Source of the DNA: Streptomyces albidochromogenes
GTDB lineage: Bacteria > Actinomycetota > Actinomycetes > Streptomycetales > Streptomycetaceae
Assembly (NCBI RefSeq): GCF_005981925.1
Contig: NZ_VBVX01000013.1
Span: forward strand, 1 to 44,445
DNA length: 44,445 nucleotides
Direction of reading: 5' to 3'
Part shown: in pieces, positions 1-6,912 of the stretch
Numbering within the stretch: the stretch's first letter is position 1
Layout: every line of letters starts with the position of its first letter
Notes under the pieces: model-generated
The model's input: only the letters and a program-made list of their open reading frames with translations
Told to the model about the DNA's origin: nothing
Databases searched by the model: none
Made by a program: the position numbers and the translations under genes

Positions 1-141
1 GCCGTCGGCTCGTCGGTGGTCCGCGGGTCGAGCTCGTGGTTCATGCTCGCGAGAGGGATGAGCCAGGCGCCCCGCCTGGCTCATCCATCTGGCGAGCATG
101 AACCACGAGCTCGACCAGTGGACCACCGACGAGGCGACGGC
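1..141. repeat. Near-perfect 141-bp palindrome at window edge
   Basis: Every base i from 1 to 69 pairs with base 142-i, around a CCC loop at 70-72. Only five of 69 pairs mismatch (8:134, 23:119, 25:117, 51:91, 55:87). The inner part (56-86) is a perfect 14-bp hairpin. The palindrome contains the first codons of the plus-strand TPR gene and a mirrored minus-strand copy starting at 43, which reads MNHELDPRTTDEPTA against MNHELDQWTTDEATA. It reaches base 1, so its outer limit is not visible. It could be a true inverted duplication or a fold-back artefact at a contig end; the second seems likelier. Confidence 0.9.
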
Positions 142-1180
142 GTGGCTGCGCACGGTCACCGAGGTCTACCGGCCCGGCCTGCCGCAGACGTGCCGGGTGC
201 CGGGGACGCTCTGGATCTTCGCCGTCATGCTGACCGGCAGCCCGGGGCAGCTCTACGAGGTGGCCAACAAGACGGTCGACGCCTGCCGTGAGTTCGGCTA
301 CGTCTGGGAGCTGGCCATGGCACTCCAGCTGCGGGCCAACCTCCTGGCCAACCGCGGCGACTGGGCGGGCGACGCGAGCCGCGACGCCGACGAGAGCCTG
401 GAGATCTTCACCCGGCTCGGCGACGTGTGGGGCGAGGCCGAGGCCCTCGCCGCGCGCGCCGAGTCGCGCGAGCGCAGGGGCCAGTTCACCCTCGCGGCCG
501 GGGACTACCGGGCCGCGATCGGCCTCGCGGACCTGCTCGGCGCGCAGACCCAGGTGTCGCTGCTGCGGGCCCGGCTCGCGGGCGTCCTGGTGGAGACGGG
601 CGACGGCGACGAGGCCGAGGTGATGCTGCGCGACATCCTCGCGAAGGTCGAGCGGGGGCACGAGTCGGAGCCTCCCGCCCGCATGTTCCTCGCGATGTGG
701 CTCGCCCGCACCGGGCGCACCGACGAGGGGCGGGAGCACCTGGACGCGATGCGCCGCGCCTTCAACCACTCGAACCTCGCCATCTTCGAGGGCTTCGTCA
801 TCGGCCTCCTCGCCTGGATGGACAACCTCGACGGCCGGTACGACGAGGCGCTCGGCCGGGTCCGCCACGCCCTGGTGCGCGCCCGCGAGCCGCTGGCGCG
901 GCTGGTCGCCCCGCAGATGCCCGCCGTCCACCTGATGACGGCGGCCCGCGCCCTGGCGGGCCTCGGCGGCCCCGAGCCGGCCCGGGACGCCGCGAGGCTC
1001 CTCGGCGCCTACGGGGCGCTGCTGCCGCCCCGCCACTTCGCCACCACCCAGGAGCGGGAGGCGGTGGCGGACGCCGAGGCGGCGGCCCGCGCCGAGCTGG
1101 GCGACGCCGCGTACGAGGCGGCGTACGCCGAGGGCGGCGGCCTCACACTGGAGCAGGCCGCCGCCCTCGTCGACCGCTGA
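98..1180 (+). CDS. TPR-rich C-terminal part of an AfsR/SARP- or LAL-like regulator (probably 5'-truncated)
   Basis: The first Met reachable after a stop at 59-61 gives 360 residues, all helical and repeat-like, with TPR-style pairs such as ALQLRANLLANRGDW and GEAEALAARAESRERRG. The end (RLLGAYGALL...AAYAEGGGLTLEQAAALV) is typical of the tail of AfsR/BTAD-type or LuxR-type STAND regulators. No DNA-binding, BTAD or NTPase domain is present. Reading upstream through the palindrome centre, the frame continues sensibly as RPAWLIHLASMNHELD before hitting the stop, so the true gene probably began further left and was cut at about position 71. It converges on the ABC exporter genes. As it stands it is a fragment: either broken in the genome or cut by an assembly fold-back. 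It could also be a stand-alone TPR protein, which I think is less likely. Confidence 0.6.
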   Translation: MNHELDQWTTDEATAWLRTVTEVYRPGLPQTCRVPGTLWIFAVMLTGSPGQLYEVANKTVDACREFGYVWELAMALQLRANLLANRGDWAGDASRDADESLEIFTRLGDVWGEAEALAARAESRERRGQFTLAAGDYRAAIGLADLLGAQTQVSLLRARLAGVLVETGDGDEAEVMLRDILAKVERGHESEPPARMFLAMWLARTGRTDEGREHLDAMRRAFNHSNLAIFEGFVIGLLAWMDNLDGRYDEALGRVRHALVRAREPLARLVAPQMPAVHLMTAARALAGLGGPEPARDAARLLGAYGALLPPRHFATTQEREAVADAEAAARAELGDAAYEAAYAEGGGLTLEQAAALVDR

Positions 1181-1199
1181 CGCGGCCGGCGCGCGAACG

Positions 1200-2042
1200 T
1201 CAGGTCTTCTTGCGGAACTTCGAGATGGCGAGCGGCGCGGTCACCACCGTGATGGCCACGGCCCACCCCACGACCATCCACACGTCGCGGGCGATCGGCC
1301 CGCCGATGAACAGCCCGCGCGCCGCGTCCGCGAGGCTCGACAGCGGGTTGTAGTCGGTGAAGGTCCGCAGCCAGCCCGGCATCGTCGACGGCGGGGTGAA
1401 GATCGAGGAACCGAACTGGAGCGGCATCAGCACGAGCATCGCCATGCCCTGCACGGCCTGGGCCGTCTTCACGGACAGGCCGATCAGGATGAAGATCCAC
1501 ATCAGGGAGGCGCCGAACAGGAGCGAGAGCCCGACGGCCCCCAGCACGTGCAGCGGCGACGTCTCGACGGACATGCCCAGGATGAAGCCCACGGCCAGCA
1601 GGATCGCGAAGGCGACCATCATCCGGCCGACCTCGACGACGATCTTCGCCACGAGGACGGAGGACCGGGCGATCGGCATGGTGCGGAACCGGTCCATCAC
1701 CCCCTTCTGGAAGTCCTCGTTGATGCCGGTGCCGACGGCCATGGACACGTTCAGCCCCATCATCGCCATCAGGCCGGGAACCAGGTAGCTGACGTACTCG
1801 TCCTGCCTGCCGTTGCCCGCGACCGCGCCGCCGAAGACGAAGACGAAGAGCAGGGTGAAGACGATCGGCATCAGCAGCACGTCGAACATCGACTGCGGAT
1901 CCTGCTTGATCTGCAGGCTGTTGCGCCGGGCGAGCGCGCCGATGTGCCGCAGATTGGCGCGCAGGCCGATCCGGCCCTCGCCCTCGCGCGCCTTCACGGC
2001 GGTGGGCGCCGGCGCCGGTGGGGTCACTGTCGCCGCGCTCAT
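1200..2042 (-). CDS. ABC-2 type transporter permease (DrrB-like)
   Basis: A 280-residue membrane protein of the ABC-2 permease family that forms the channel of a drug or lipid exporter. The cytoplasmic N-terminus (about 45 residues) leads into six hydrophobic segments, beginning near MFDVLLMPIVFTLLFVFVFG and ending near VWMVVGWAVAITVV. The central stretch FQKGVMDRFRTMPIARSS is the usual DrrB cytoplasmic loop motif. Its start overlaps the end of the ATPase gene by 4 bp (ATGA), so the two are translationally coupled and form one exporter. The natural substrate cannot be read from sequence; daunorubicin-resistance-type names reflect family history only. Confidence 0.93.
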   Translation of the reverse strand: MSAATVTPPAPAPTAVKAREGEGRIGLRANLRHIGALARRNSLQIKQDPQSMFDVLLMPIVFTLLFVFVFGGAVAGNGRQDEYVSYLVPGLMAMMGLNVSMAVGTGINEDFQKGVMDRFRTMPIARSSVLVAKIVVEVGRMMVAFAILLAVGFILGMSVETSPLHVLGAVGLSLLFGASLMWIFILIGLSVKTAQAVQGMAMLVLMPLQFGSSIFTPPSTMPGWLRTFTDYNPLSSLADAARGLFIGGPIARDVWMVVGWAVAITVVTAPLAISKFRKKT

Positions 2043-3115
2043 GCCGCGACCTCCTCGTGCTTGTCGTCCGCGACGGGCGCGGTGGGCGCGGTGGGCGCCG
2101 TGGATTCGCCGGACGCGGTGGACCCGGCCGCCGCGTCGCTCGTCTTCTCGCCCGTGATGGCCAGGAACACCTCGTCCAGGCTGGGCAGATGGGTCCCGAT
2201 GTGCGCGATGCCGAAGCCGCGCGCGCCCAGCAGACCGACCACCGCGGTCAGTTGCTCGTCGCTGAGGATCGGTACGTACAGCAGGCCCTCGCCCGCGTCG
2301 ACCTTCGAGCCCGCGATGCCGTCGAGCCCCGCCTCCTCCAGCGCCCGCGCCATGTCGGGCAGCAGCGCCGGGTCGGTCGGGCGGACCTCAAGGGTGCGGC
2401 CCCCGACCTTCGCCTTGAGCTCGTCGACCTTGCCGCCCGCGATGACGCGGCCGCGGTCGATGACCGTCAGCTCGCTCGCGAGCTGCTCGGCCTCCTCCAT
2501 GTACTGGGTGGTGAGCAGGACGGTGACCCCCTCGCCGACCATCCGCTTCACCTCCTCCCACACCTCGTTGCGGGTGCGGGGGTCGAGTCCGGTCGTCGGC
2601 TCGTCCAGGTAGAGCACGGCGGGCTGCCCGATCATCGACGCCGCCAGGTCCAGGCGCCGCCGCATGCCGCCGGAGTACTGCATCACCGGCTTCTTCGCGG
2701 CCTCGGTGAGCGAGAACCGCTCCAGCAGCTCGTCGGCGCGCCGGCGCGCGTCCTTGCGGGACAGATCGAGCAGCCGCCCGATCATGTAGAGGTTCTCCCA
2801 GCCGGCGAGCTTCTCGTCGACCGAGGCGTACTGGCCGGTCAGGCCTATGGTGCGGCGGAGCTGCCGGGGCTGCCGCACCACGTCGTACCCGGCCACCACG
2901 GCCGTGCCGGCGTCCGGCTGGACCAGGGTGGACAGGCAGCGTACGAGGGTGGTCTTGCCGGCGCCGTTGGGTCCGAGGACACCGAGCACGGTGCCTTCCC
3001 GGACGTCCAGGTCCACGCCGTCCAGTGCCTTGGTCTCGCCGTAGTGCTTGACCAGTCCCCTTACCTCGACGGCGTTGGCCGCGCCGCCTGTGGGGCTCTT
3101 GTCGAATCGCGTCAT
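2039..3115 (-). CDS. ABC transporter ATP-binding protein (DrrA-like)
   Basis: A 358-residue ATPase partner of the downstream permease. Walker A is GPNGAGKTT (about residues 48-56), the ABC signature YSGGMRRRLDL is near 147-157, and Walker B LYLDEPTTGLD is near 168-178. The extra domain after about 230 is the C-terminal extension typical of DrrA-type exporters. I chose the ATG at 3115 because the family begins shortly before the AVEVRGLVKHYG strand. An in-frame start at 3214 would add 33 low-complexity residues encoded by the repeat region. No strong Shine-Dalgarno precedes 3115, so a leaderless or short-leader mRNA is possible. A four-unit 11-bp repeat lies 23-66 bp upstream. Confidence 0.92.
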   Translation of the reverse strand: MTRFDKSPTGGAANAVEVRGLVKHYGETKALDGVDLDVREGTVLGVLGPNGAGKTTLVRCLSTLVQPDAGTAVVAGYDVVRQPRQLRRTIGLTGQYASVDEKLAGWENLYMIGRLLDLSRKDARRRADELLERFSLTEAAKKPVMQYSGGMRRRLDLAASMIGQPAVLYLDEPTTGLDPRTRNEVWEEVKRMVGEGVTVLLTTQYMEEAEQLASELTVIDRGRVIAGGKVDELKAKVGGRTLEVRPTDPALLPDMARALEEAGLDGIAGSKVDAGEGLLYVPILSDEQLTAVVGLLGARGFGIAHIGTHLPSLDEVFLAITGEKTSDAAAGSTASGESTAPTAPTAPVADDKHEEVAA

Positions 3116-3137
3116 GCCGCTATGAGAGCAGCCGCCA

Positions 3138-3181
3138 CTGACAACGCGCTGACAGCCTGCCGACAGCCCGCCGACAGCCGG
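3138..3181. promoter_or_regulatory. Four contiguous 11-bp direct repeats upstream of the ABC exporter operon
   Basis: The units are CTGACAACGCG, CTGACAGCCTG, CCGACAGCCCG and CCGACAGCCGG, each starting exactly 11 bp after the last (3138, 3149, 3160, 3171), with GACA fixed. On the coding strand they read as CTGTCGG/TTGTCAG-type heptamers. Repeats spaced by 11 bp put a protein on one face of the helix and are the known layout of SARP and PhoP-type OmpR-fold binding sites. The position just upstream of the exporter start fits an operator or activator site. Which regulator binds is inference. Confidence 0.55.
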
Positions 3182-3219
3182 CCGGCCGGCACCGGCAGCG
3201 CCGACGAGCCGCACACGCC

Positions 3220-3254
3220 GACAGCCCGCCGATGGGGGATGTCGGCGGGCTGTC
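3220..3254 (-). terminator. Hairpin terminator after panB
   Basis: Perfect 13-bp stem (GACAGCCCGCCGA at 3220-3232 with its complement at 3242-3254) and a 9-nt loop, 27 bp past the panB stop codon. There is no U-tract, as is common in high-GC actinobacteria. The left arm is repeated at 3162-3174 inside the exporter repeat array. Confidence 0.7.
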
Positions 3255-3281
3255 TGTGGTGCGGCAGTGGCTCGGTGAGTC

Positions 3282-4145
3282 CTAGTGGAAGGTGTGCTCC
3301 TCCTGCGGGAACGTTCCGCCGACGACGTCGCCGGCGAACGCCTTCGCCGCGTCCCCGAGGGTCTGCCGCAGGTTCGCGTACTGCTTGGTGAAGCGCGGCA
3401 CCTTGCCGCCGGTGAGGCCCGCCATGTCGGTCCAGACCAGGACCTGCGCGTCCGTGTCCGGCCCGGCGCCGATGCCGATGGTCGGGATGTGCAGCGAGCG
3501 CGTCACCTCGGCGGCAAGCTCGGCCGGTACGAGTTCCAGCACGACCGCGAAGGCGCCGGCGTCCTGCGCGGCCTTCGCGTCCCGCACCAGCTGGTGCGCC
3601 GCCTCGTCACTGCGGCCCTGGACCCGGTATCCCATGGTGTTCACGGACTGCGGGGTCAGACCGAGGTGCGACATGACCGGGATGCCGGCCTTCACCAGCA
3701 GTTCGGTCTGGGCGTGCGAGCGCTCGCCGCCCTCCAGCTTCACCGCGCCCACCCCGGCGTCCTTGATCAGCCGGGTCGCGTTGCGCAGGGCCTGCACCGG
3801 GCCCTCCTGGTACGAGCCGAAGGGCAGGTCGCCGACGACCAGGGCGCGCCTGGTGCCCCGTACGACAGCGGCGGACAGCAGGGTCATCTCGTCCATCGTG
3901 ACGGGCACGGTGGTCTCGTAGCCGAGGTGGCAGTTGCCCATGGAGTCGCCGACGAGGATGACCGGGATGCCGGCCTCGTCGAAGACGGAGGCGGTCATCG
4001 CGTCGTACGCGGTGAGCATGGGCCACTTCTCACCGCGCTCCTTGGCGGCGGCGATGTCGTGGACGGTGATGCGGCGAGTGCCCTTGCCGCCGTACAGCGC
4101 CTTGCTGCTGTCGGCGGATGTCGTGCGGGCAGCCTGAAGCGTCAT
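3282..4145 (-). CDS. panB: 3-methyl-2-oxobutanoate hydroxymethyltransferase
   Basis: First committed enzyme of pantothenate (CoA) synthesis; transfers a hydroxymethyl group from methylene-tetrahydrofolate to ketoisovalerate to give ketopantoate. The 287-residue TIM-barrel carries the PanB hallmarks: MLTAYDAMTASVFDEAG, VGDSMG (Asp67, metal), GDLPFGSY (Asp106), VKLEGG (Lys136, Glu138), HLGLTPQSV and IGIGAG. The ATG at 4145 is preceded by AAGGAG at a good distance, so the longer upstream reading frame is not used. It stands alone; panC and panD are not in view. A strong hairpin follows the stop. Confidence 0.97.
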   Translation of the reverse strand: MTLQAARTTSADSSKALYGGKGTRRITVHDIAAAKERGEKWPMLTAYDAMTASVFDEAGIPVILVGDSMGNCHLGYETTVPVTMDEMTLLSAAVVRGTRRALVVGDLPFGSYQEGPVQALRNATRLIKDAGVGAVKLEGGERSHAQTELLVKAGIPVMSHLGLTPQSVNTMGYRVQGRSDEAAHQLVRDAKAAQDAGAFAVVLELVPAELAAEVTRSLHIPTIGIGAGPDTDAQVLVWTDMAGLTGGKVPRFTKQYANLRQTLGDAAKAFAGDVVGGTFPQEEHTFH

Positions 4146-4451
4146 GACCAACGGCTCCTTCGAAATCTCGAGGCGCCCTGACGGCGTCCCCGGACCACGT
4201 CCATGGTGGCATCCCGGTGGCGCCCACGGGAAGTGGGGCCGTGTGGCGGTCCGCACGCACTGGCTGGTTTGTGCGCGTTTCGTCACAGCGTTCCTCCGAC
4301 GCGCCCGAACCGGAACCCCCCGCGCCGCCGTGTCGTCCTGGTGGCAGTACGGCCGTCGTGTCACGGCGGCCCGGAAAGACGGCGCCCATCCCCTAGGGTC
4401 AGACGGGGAGCGGGCGGTGTGCAGGGCAAGGCAGTCAGTGAGGGCAGCGGA
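4146..4451. promoter_or_regulatory. Divergent intergenic region, panB / EEP protein
   Basis: 306 bp without a convincing gene. It holds the panB Shine-Dalgarno beside 4145 and a possible plus-strand -10 box TAGGGT at 4394-4399, with no clear -35. No riboswitch-like fold or long palindrome was recognised. Confidence 0.4.
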
Positions 4452-5474
4452 ATGGCGCAGGCGTACATGACGGACACGGGGAACGGCAGCTCAGGACCTG
4501 AGCGTCCCGGATCTCGCCTCCTGCGCCGCCTCGGCAGCCTCCGCCACGACCGGGGCATCTGGCGGCGCGGCATCCTCCTCGCGCTGTGCGCGGTGCTGCT
4601 CACCTGCCTGATGGTCTTCCACGCGCAGATCCCCAACACGATCGGCAACCTCGGCAGCCTCACGGAGACCTTCCTCCCCTGGCTCGGCCTCGGCGTCCCG
4701 CTGCTGCTGGCCGCCGCTCTCGTGCGCCGCTCGGCGACCGCCCTCCTCGCCCTGCTGCTGCCGGCCGTGGTCTGGCTGAATCTCTTCGGCGGCCTGCTCA
4801 CCGACAAGGCGGGCCCCGGCGGCAATCTCACGGTCGCCACCCACAACGTGAAGGCCGACAACACCGACCCGCGGGGAACGGCCCGCGAGCTCGCCGATTC
4901 GGGCGCGGACGTGGTGGCGCTCCAGGAGCTGAAGGCCAGCGAGGTCCCGTCGTACGAGGACGCCCTGTCCGGCACCTACAAGTACCACTCGGTGCAGGGC
5001 ACGGTCGGCCTGTGGAGCAAGTACCCCATGACCGGCACCGGGCCCGTCGACATCAAGATGGGCTGGACGCGCGCGATGCGCTCCACGGTCGCCACCCCGG
5101 CCGGCGACGTGGCCGTGTACGTCGCCCACCTGCCCTCGGTACGGGTCAAGGTCAACGCCGGTTTCACCGCCGGGCAGCGCGACGACAGCGCCGACGCGCT
5201 GGGTGAGGCGATCGCCCGCGAGCCCGTGGGCAAGGTCGTCCTCCTCGGCGACCTCAACGGCACCATGAACGACCGCGCCCTGAACGCCGTGACCTCGCAG
5301 ATGCGGTCCACGCAGGGCGCCGCGGGCGACGGCTTCGGCTTCAGCTGGCCGGCGTCGTTCCCCATGGCGCGGATCGACCAGATCATGGTGAAGGGGATCA
5401 CACCGGTGTCGTCGTGGGCGCTGCCGGAGACGGGCAGCGACCACCTGCCGATCGCGGCCCGGGTCGAGATCTGA
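4452..5474 (+). CDS. Membrane-anchored endonuclease/exonuclease/phosphatase-family protein
   Basis: 340 residues. Three hydrophobic segments (about 40-57, 73-91, 95-114) anchor a C-terminal EEP-fold domain, placed outside if the topology follows VanJ-like relatives. Catalytic signatures of the fold are present: ATHNVKADN (Asn132), VVALQEL (Glu159, metal ligand), LLGDLNGTMND and the terminal GSDHLPIAARVEI with its His. Streptomyces VanJ (teicoplanin resistance) has the same layout and is thought to act on lipid-linked cell-wall intermediates, so a membrane-lipid phosphate substrate is possible but unproven. The start ATG at 4452 has only a weak AGGGCAG upstream. It reads away from panB and has no operon partner. 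Confidence 0.88.
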   Translation: MAQAYMTDTGNGSSGPERPGSRLLRRLGSLRHDRGIWRRGILLALCAVLLTCLMVFHAQIPNTIGNLGSLTETFLPWLGLGVPLLLAAALVRRSATALLALLLPAVVWLNLFGGLLTDKAGPGGNLTVATHNVKADNTDPRGTARELADSGADVVALQELKASEVPSYEDALSGTYKYHSVQGTVGLWSKYPMTGTGPVDIKMGWTRAMRSTVATPAGDVAVYVAHLPSVRVKVNAGFTAGQRDDSADALGEAIAREPVGKVVLLGDLNGTMNDRALNAVTSQMRSTQGAAGDGFGFSWPASFPMARIDQIMVKGITPVSSWALPETGSDHLPIAARVEI

Positions 5475-5541
5475 CACCGGGCACGCCCGCCCGCAACCCC
5501 GCGTTCACACCGCGGAACATTCCACCTGAGAGACTTTGTTC

Positions 5542-5557
5542 AGTACGGGAACGTACT
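5542..5557. promoter_or_regulatory. Palindromic operator candidate before MFS gene
   Basis: AGTACG-GGAA-CGTACT, perfect 6-bp arms, lies 35 bp before the MFS start codon and close to a TTTGTTCA stretch that could be a -35 region. The size suits a TetR- or MarR-type repressor, but no such regulator gene is adjacent. Confidence 0.4.
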
Positions 5558-5591
5558 CGCTCGCGCCCCCAGCCACTGAAAAGGTCCCTCC

Positions 5592-6821
5592 ATGCCCAGG
5601 CCGCCCCGGCCCGTAGCCCTGCTCGCCCTCGCCGTCAGCGCCTTCGGCATCGGCACCACCGAGTTCGTCATGATGGGCCTGCTGCCCAATGTCGCGGACG
5701 ACCTGGGGACCTCGGTGCCCACCGCCGGGTACCTCGTGTCGGCGTACGCGATCGGCGTGGTCGTCGGCGCCCCGCTGCTCACCGCGCTCGGCTCCCGCGT
5801 TCCGCGAAGGCGCATGCTGCTCCTGCTCATGGCCCTCTTCACGATCGGCAACCTGGCCTCCGCCCTGGCCCCCGGATTCGGCTGGCTGGTGGCGGGGAGG
5901 GTGCTCGCCGGGCTGCCGCACGGGGCCTTCTTCGGCGTCGGCGCGGTGGTCGCGGCCCGGCTGGTCGCGGACGGGCGGCAGGCGCGGGCCGTCGCGACGA
6001 TGTTCCTCGGCCTCACGGTCGCCAACATCGTCGGCGTGCCGGCGGCCACGCTGCTCGGCCAGCACCTCGGCTGGCGGGCGACGTTCCTGGTGGTGGCGGC
6101 CATCGGACTGGTCGCGATGGCGGCCCTGGCCCGTCTGGTGCCGCACCTCCCGCTGGACGGGCGCCAGAGCGTACGCCGCGAACTGCGCGCCCTCGGCAGC
6201 CGTCAGGTCCTGCTCGGCCTGCTCACCGCCGTCTTCGGCTTCGCCGGCGTCTTCGCGGTGTACTCCTACCTGGCCTCGATGACGACCGAGGTCATGGGCT
6301 TCGGCGAGTCCTCGGTGACCGTCGTCCTCGCGCTCTTCGGCATCGGCATGACCCTGGGCGCGCTGGCGGCGGGCCCCCTGACCGACCGGGCCCTGCGCCC
6401 CACGCTCTACGGCTCACTGGGCGCGCTCGCGCTGGTGCTGCTGGCCTTCGACCACACGGCGCACGTGCGGTGGGCGGCGCTGGTCACCGTGGTGGTGCTC
6501 GGCGCGGTCGGCTTCATGACCACGACACCGCTCCAGATGCTGGTCATGAACAAGGCCAAGGACGCGCCGACCCTGGCGTCGGCCTCCAACCACTCCGCGT
6601 TCAACCTCGCGAACGCGGGCGGGGCCTGGCTCGGCGGCATGGCGATCGCGGCCGGCTGGGGCTGGATGAGCCCGACGCTGGTCGGGGCGGTGCTGGCGGT
6701 GGCGGGTCTCGCCATCGCGGTCACGGCGGGCCTGCTCGACCGCACCACGCCGGAGTCCCGCTCCCGCGTGGTCGCCTCCGCCGCGGCGCCCAGCGAACCG
6801 GCCCGCGACCCGGTGTCCTGA
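5592..6821 (+). CDS. MFS efflux transporter (DHA1, AraJ/chloramphenicol-resistance type)
   Basis: 409 residues with 12 hydrophobic segments. FGIGTTEFVMMGLLP at the start is the signature of the sugar-efflux/chloramphenicol-exporter branch of the major facilitator superfamily. LGSRVPRRRMLLLLM is the loop 2-3 motif A equivalent, and GRVLAGLPHGAFFGVGA is the TM4-5 region. The antiporter motif C-like stretch is LTVANIVGVPAATLLGQHLGWR. The second half repeats the fold. Likely a proton-driven exporter of small drugs or sugars; the substrate is not predictable. A palindrome in the leader suggests local repression. The tail ends at a terminator shared with nadE. Confidence 0.92.
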   Translation: MPRPPRPVALLALAVSAFGIGTTEFVMMGLLPNVADDLGTSVPTAGYLVSAYAIGVVVGAPLLTALGSRVPRRRMLLLLMALFTIGNLASALAPGFGWLVAGRVLAGLPHGAFFGVGAVVAARLVADGRQARAVATMFLGLTVANIVGVPAATLLGQHLGWRATFLVVAAIGLVAMAALARLVPHLPLDGRQSVRRELRALGSRQVLLGLLTAVFGFAGVFAVYSYLASMTTEVMGFGESSVTVVLALFGIGMTLGALAAGPLTDRALRPTLYGSLGALALVLLAFDHTAHVRWAALVTVVVLGAVGFMTTTPLQMLVMNKAKDAPTLASASNHSAFNLANAGGAWLGGMAIAAGWGWMSPTLVGAVLAVAGLAIAVTAGLLDRTTPESRSRVVASAAAPSEPARDPVS

Positions 6822-6844
6822 CGGGCCGGTCGCCGCGTCGCCCC

Positions 6845-6880
6845 GCCGCCGGATCGCGACGAGCCCGATCGCCCGGCGGC
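6845..6880. terminator. Bidirectional terminator, MFS / nadE
   Basis: GCCGCCGG (6845-6852) pairs with CCGGCGGC (6873-6880), with a further inner ATCG/CGAT pairing. It lies between two convergent genes. Confidence 0.6.
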
Positions 6881-6912
6881 CGTCGGACCCGGGCGACCCG
6901 GCCCCATCCGTC

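Noticed and set aside
41..1036. Long minus-strand open frame over the TPR gene
   Set aside because: Arg/Gly/Ala-rich, no domain, mirror of the plus gene with GC-skewed codons; only its first 43 bases match the mirrored start in the palindrome.
3116..3214. Upstream start for the DrrA-like ATPase
   Set aside because: It would translate the repeat array into low-complexity sequence not seen in the family; kept as a minor alternative.
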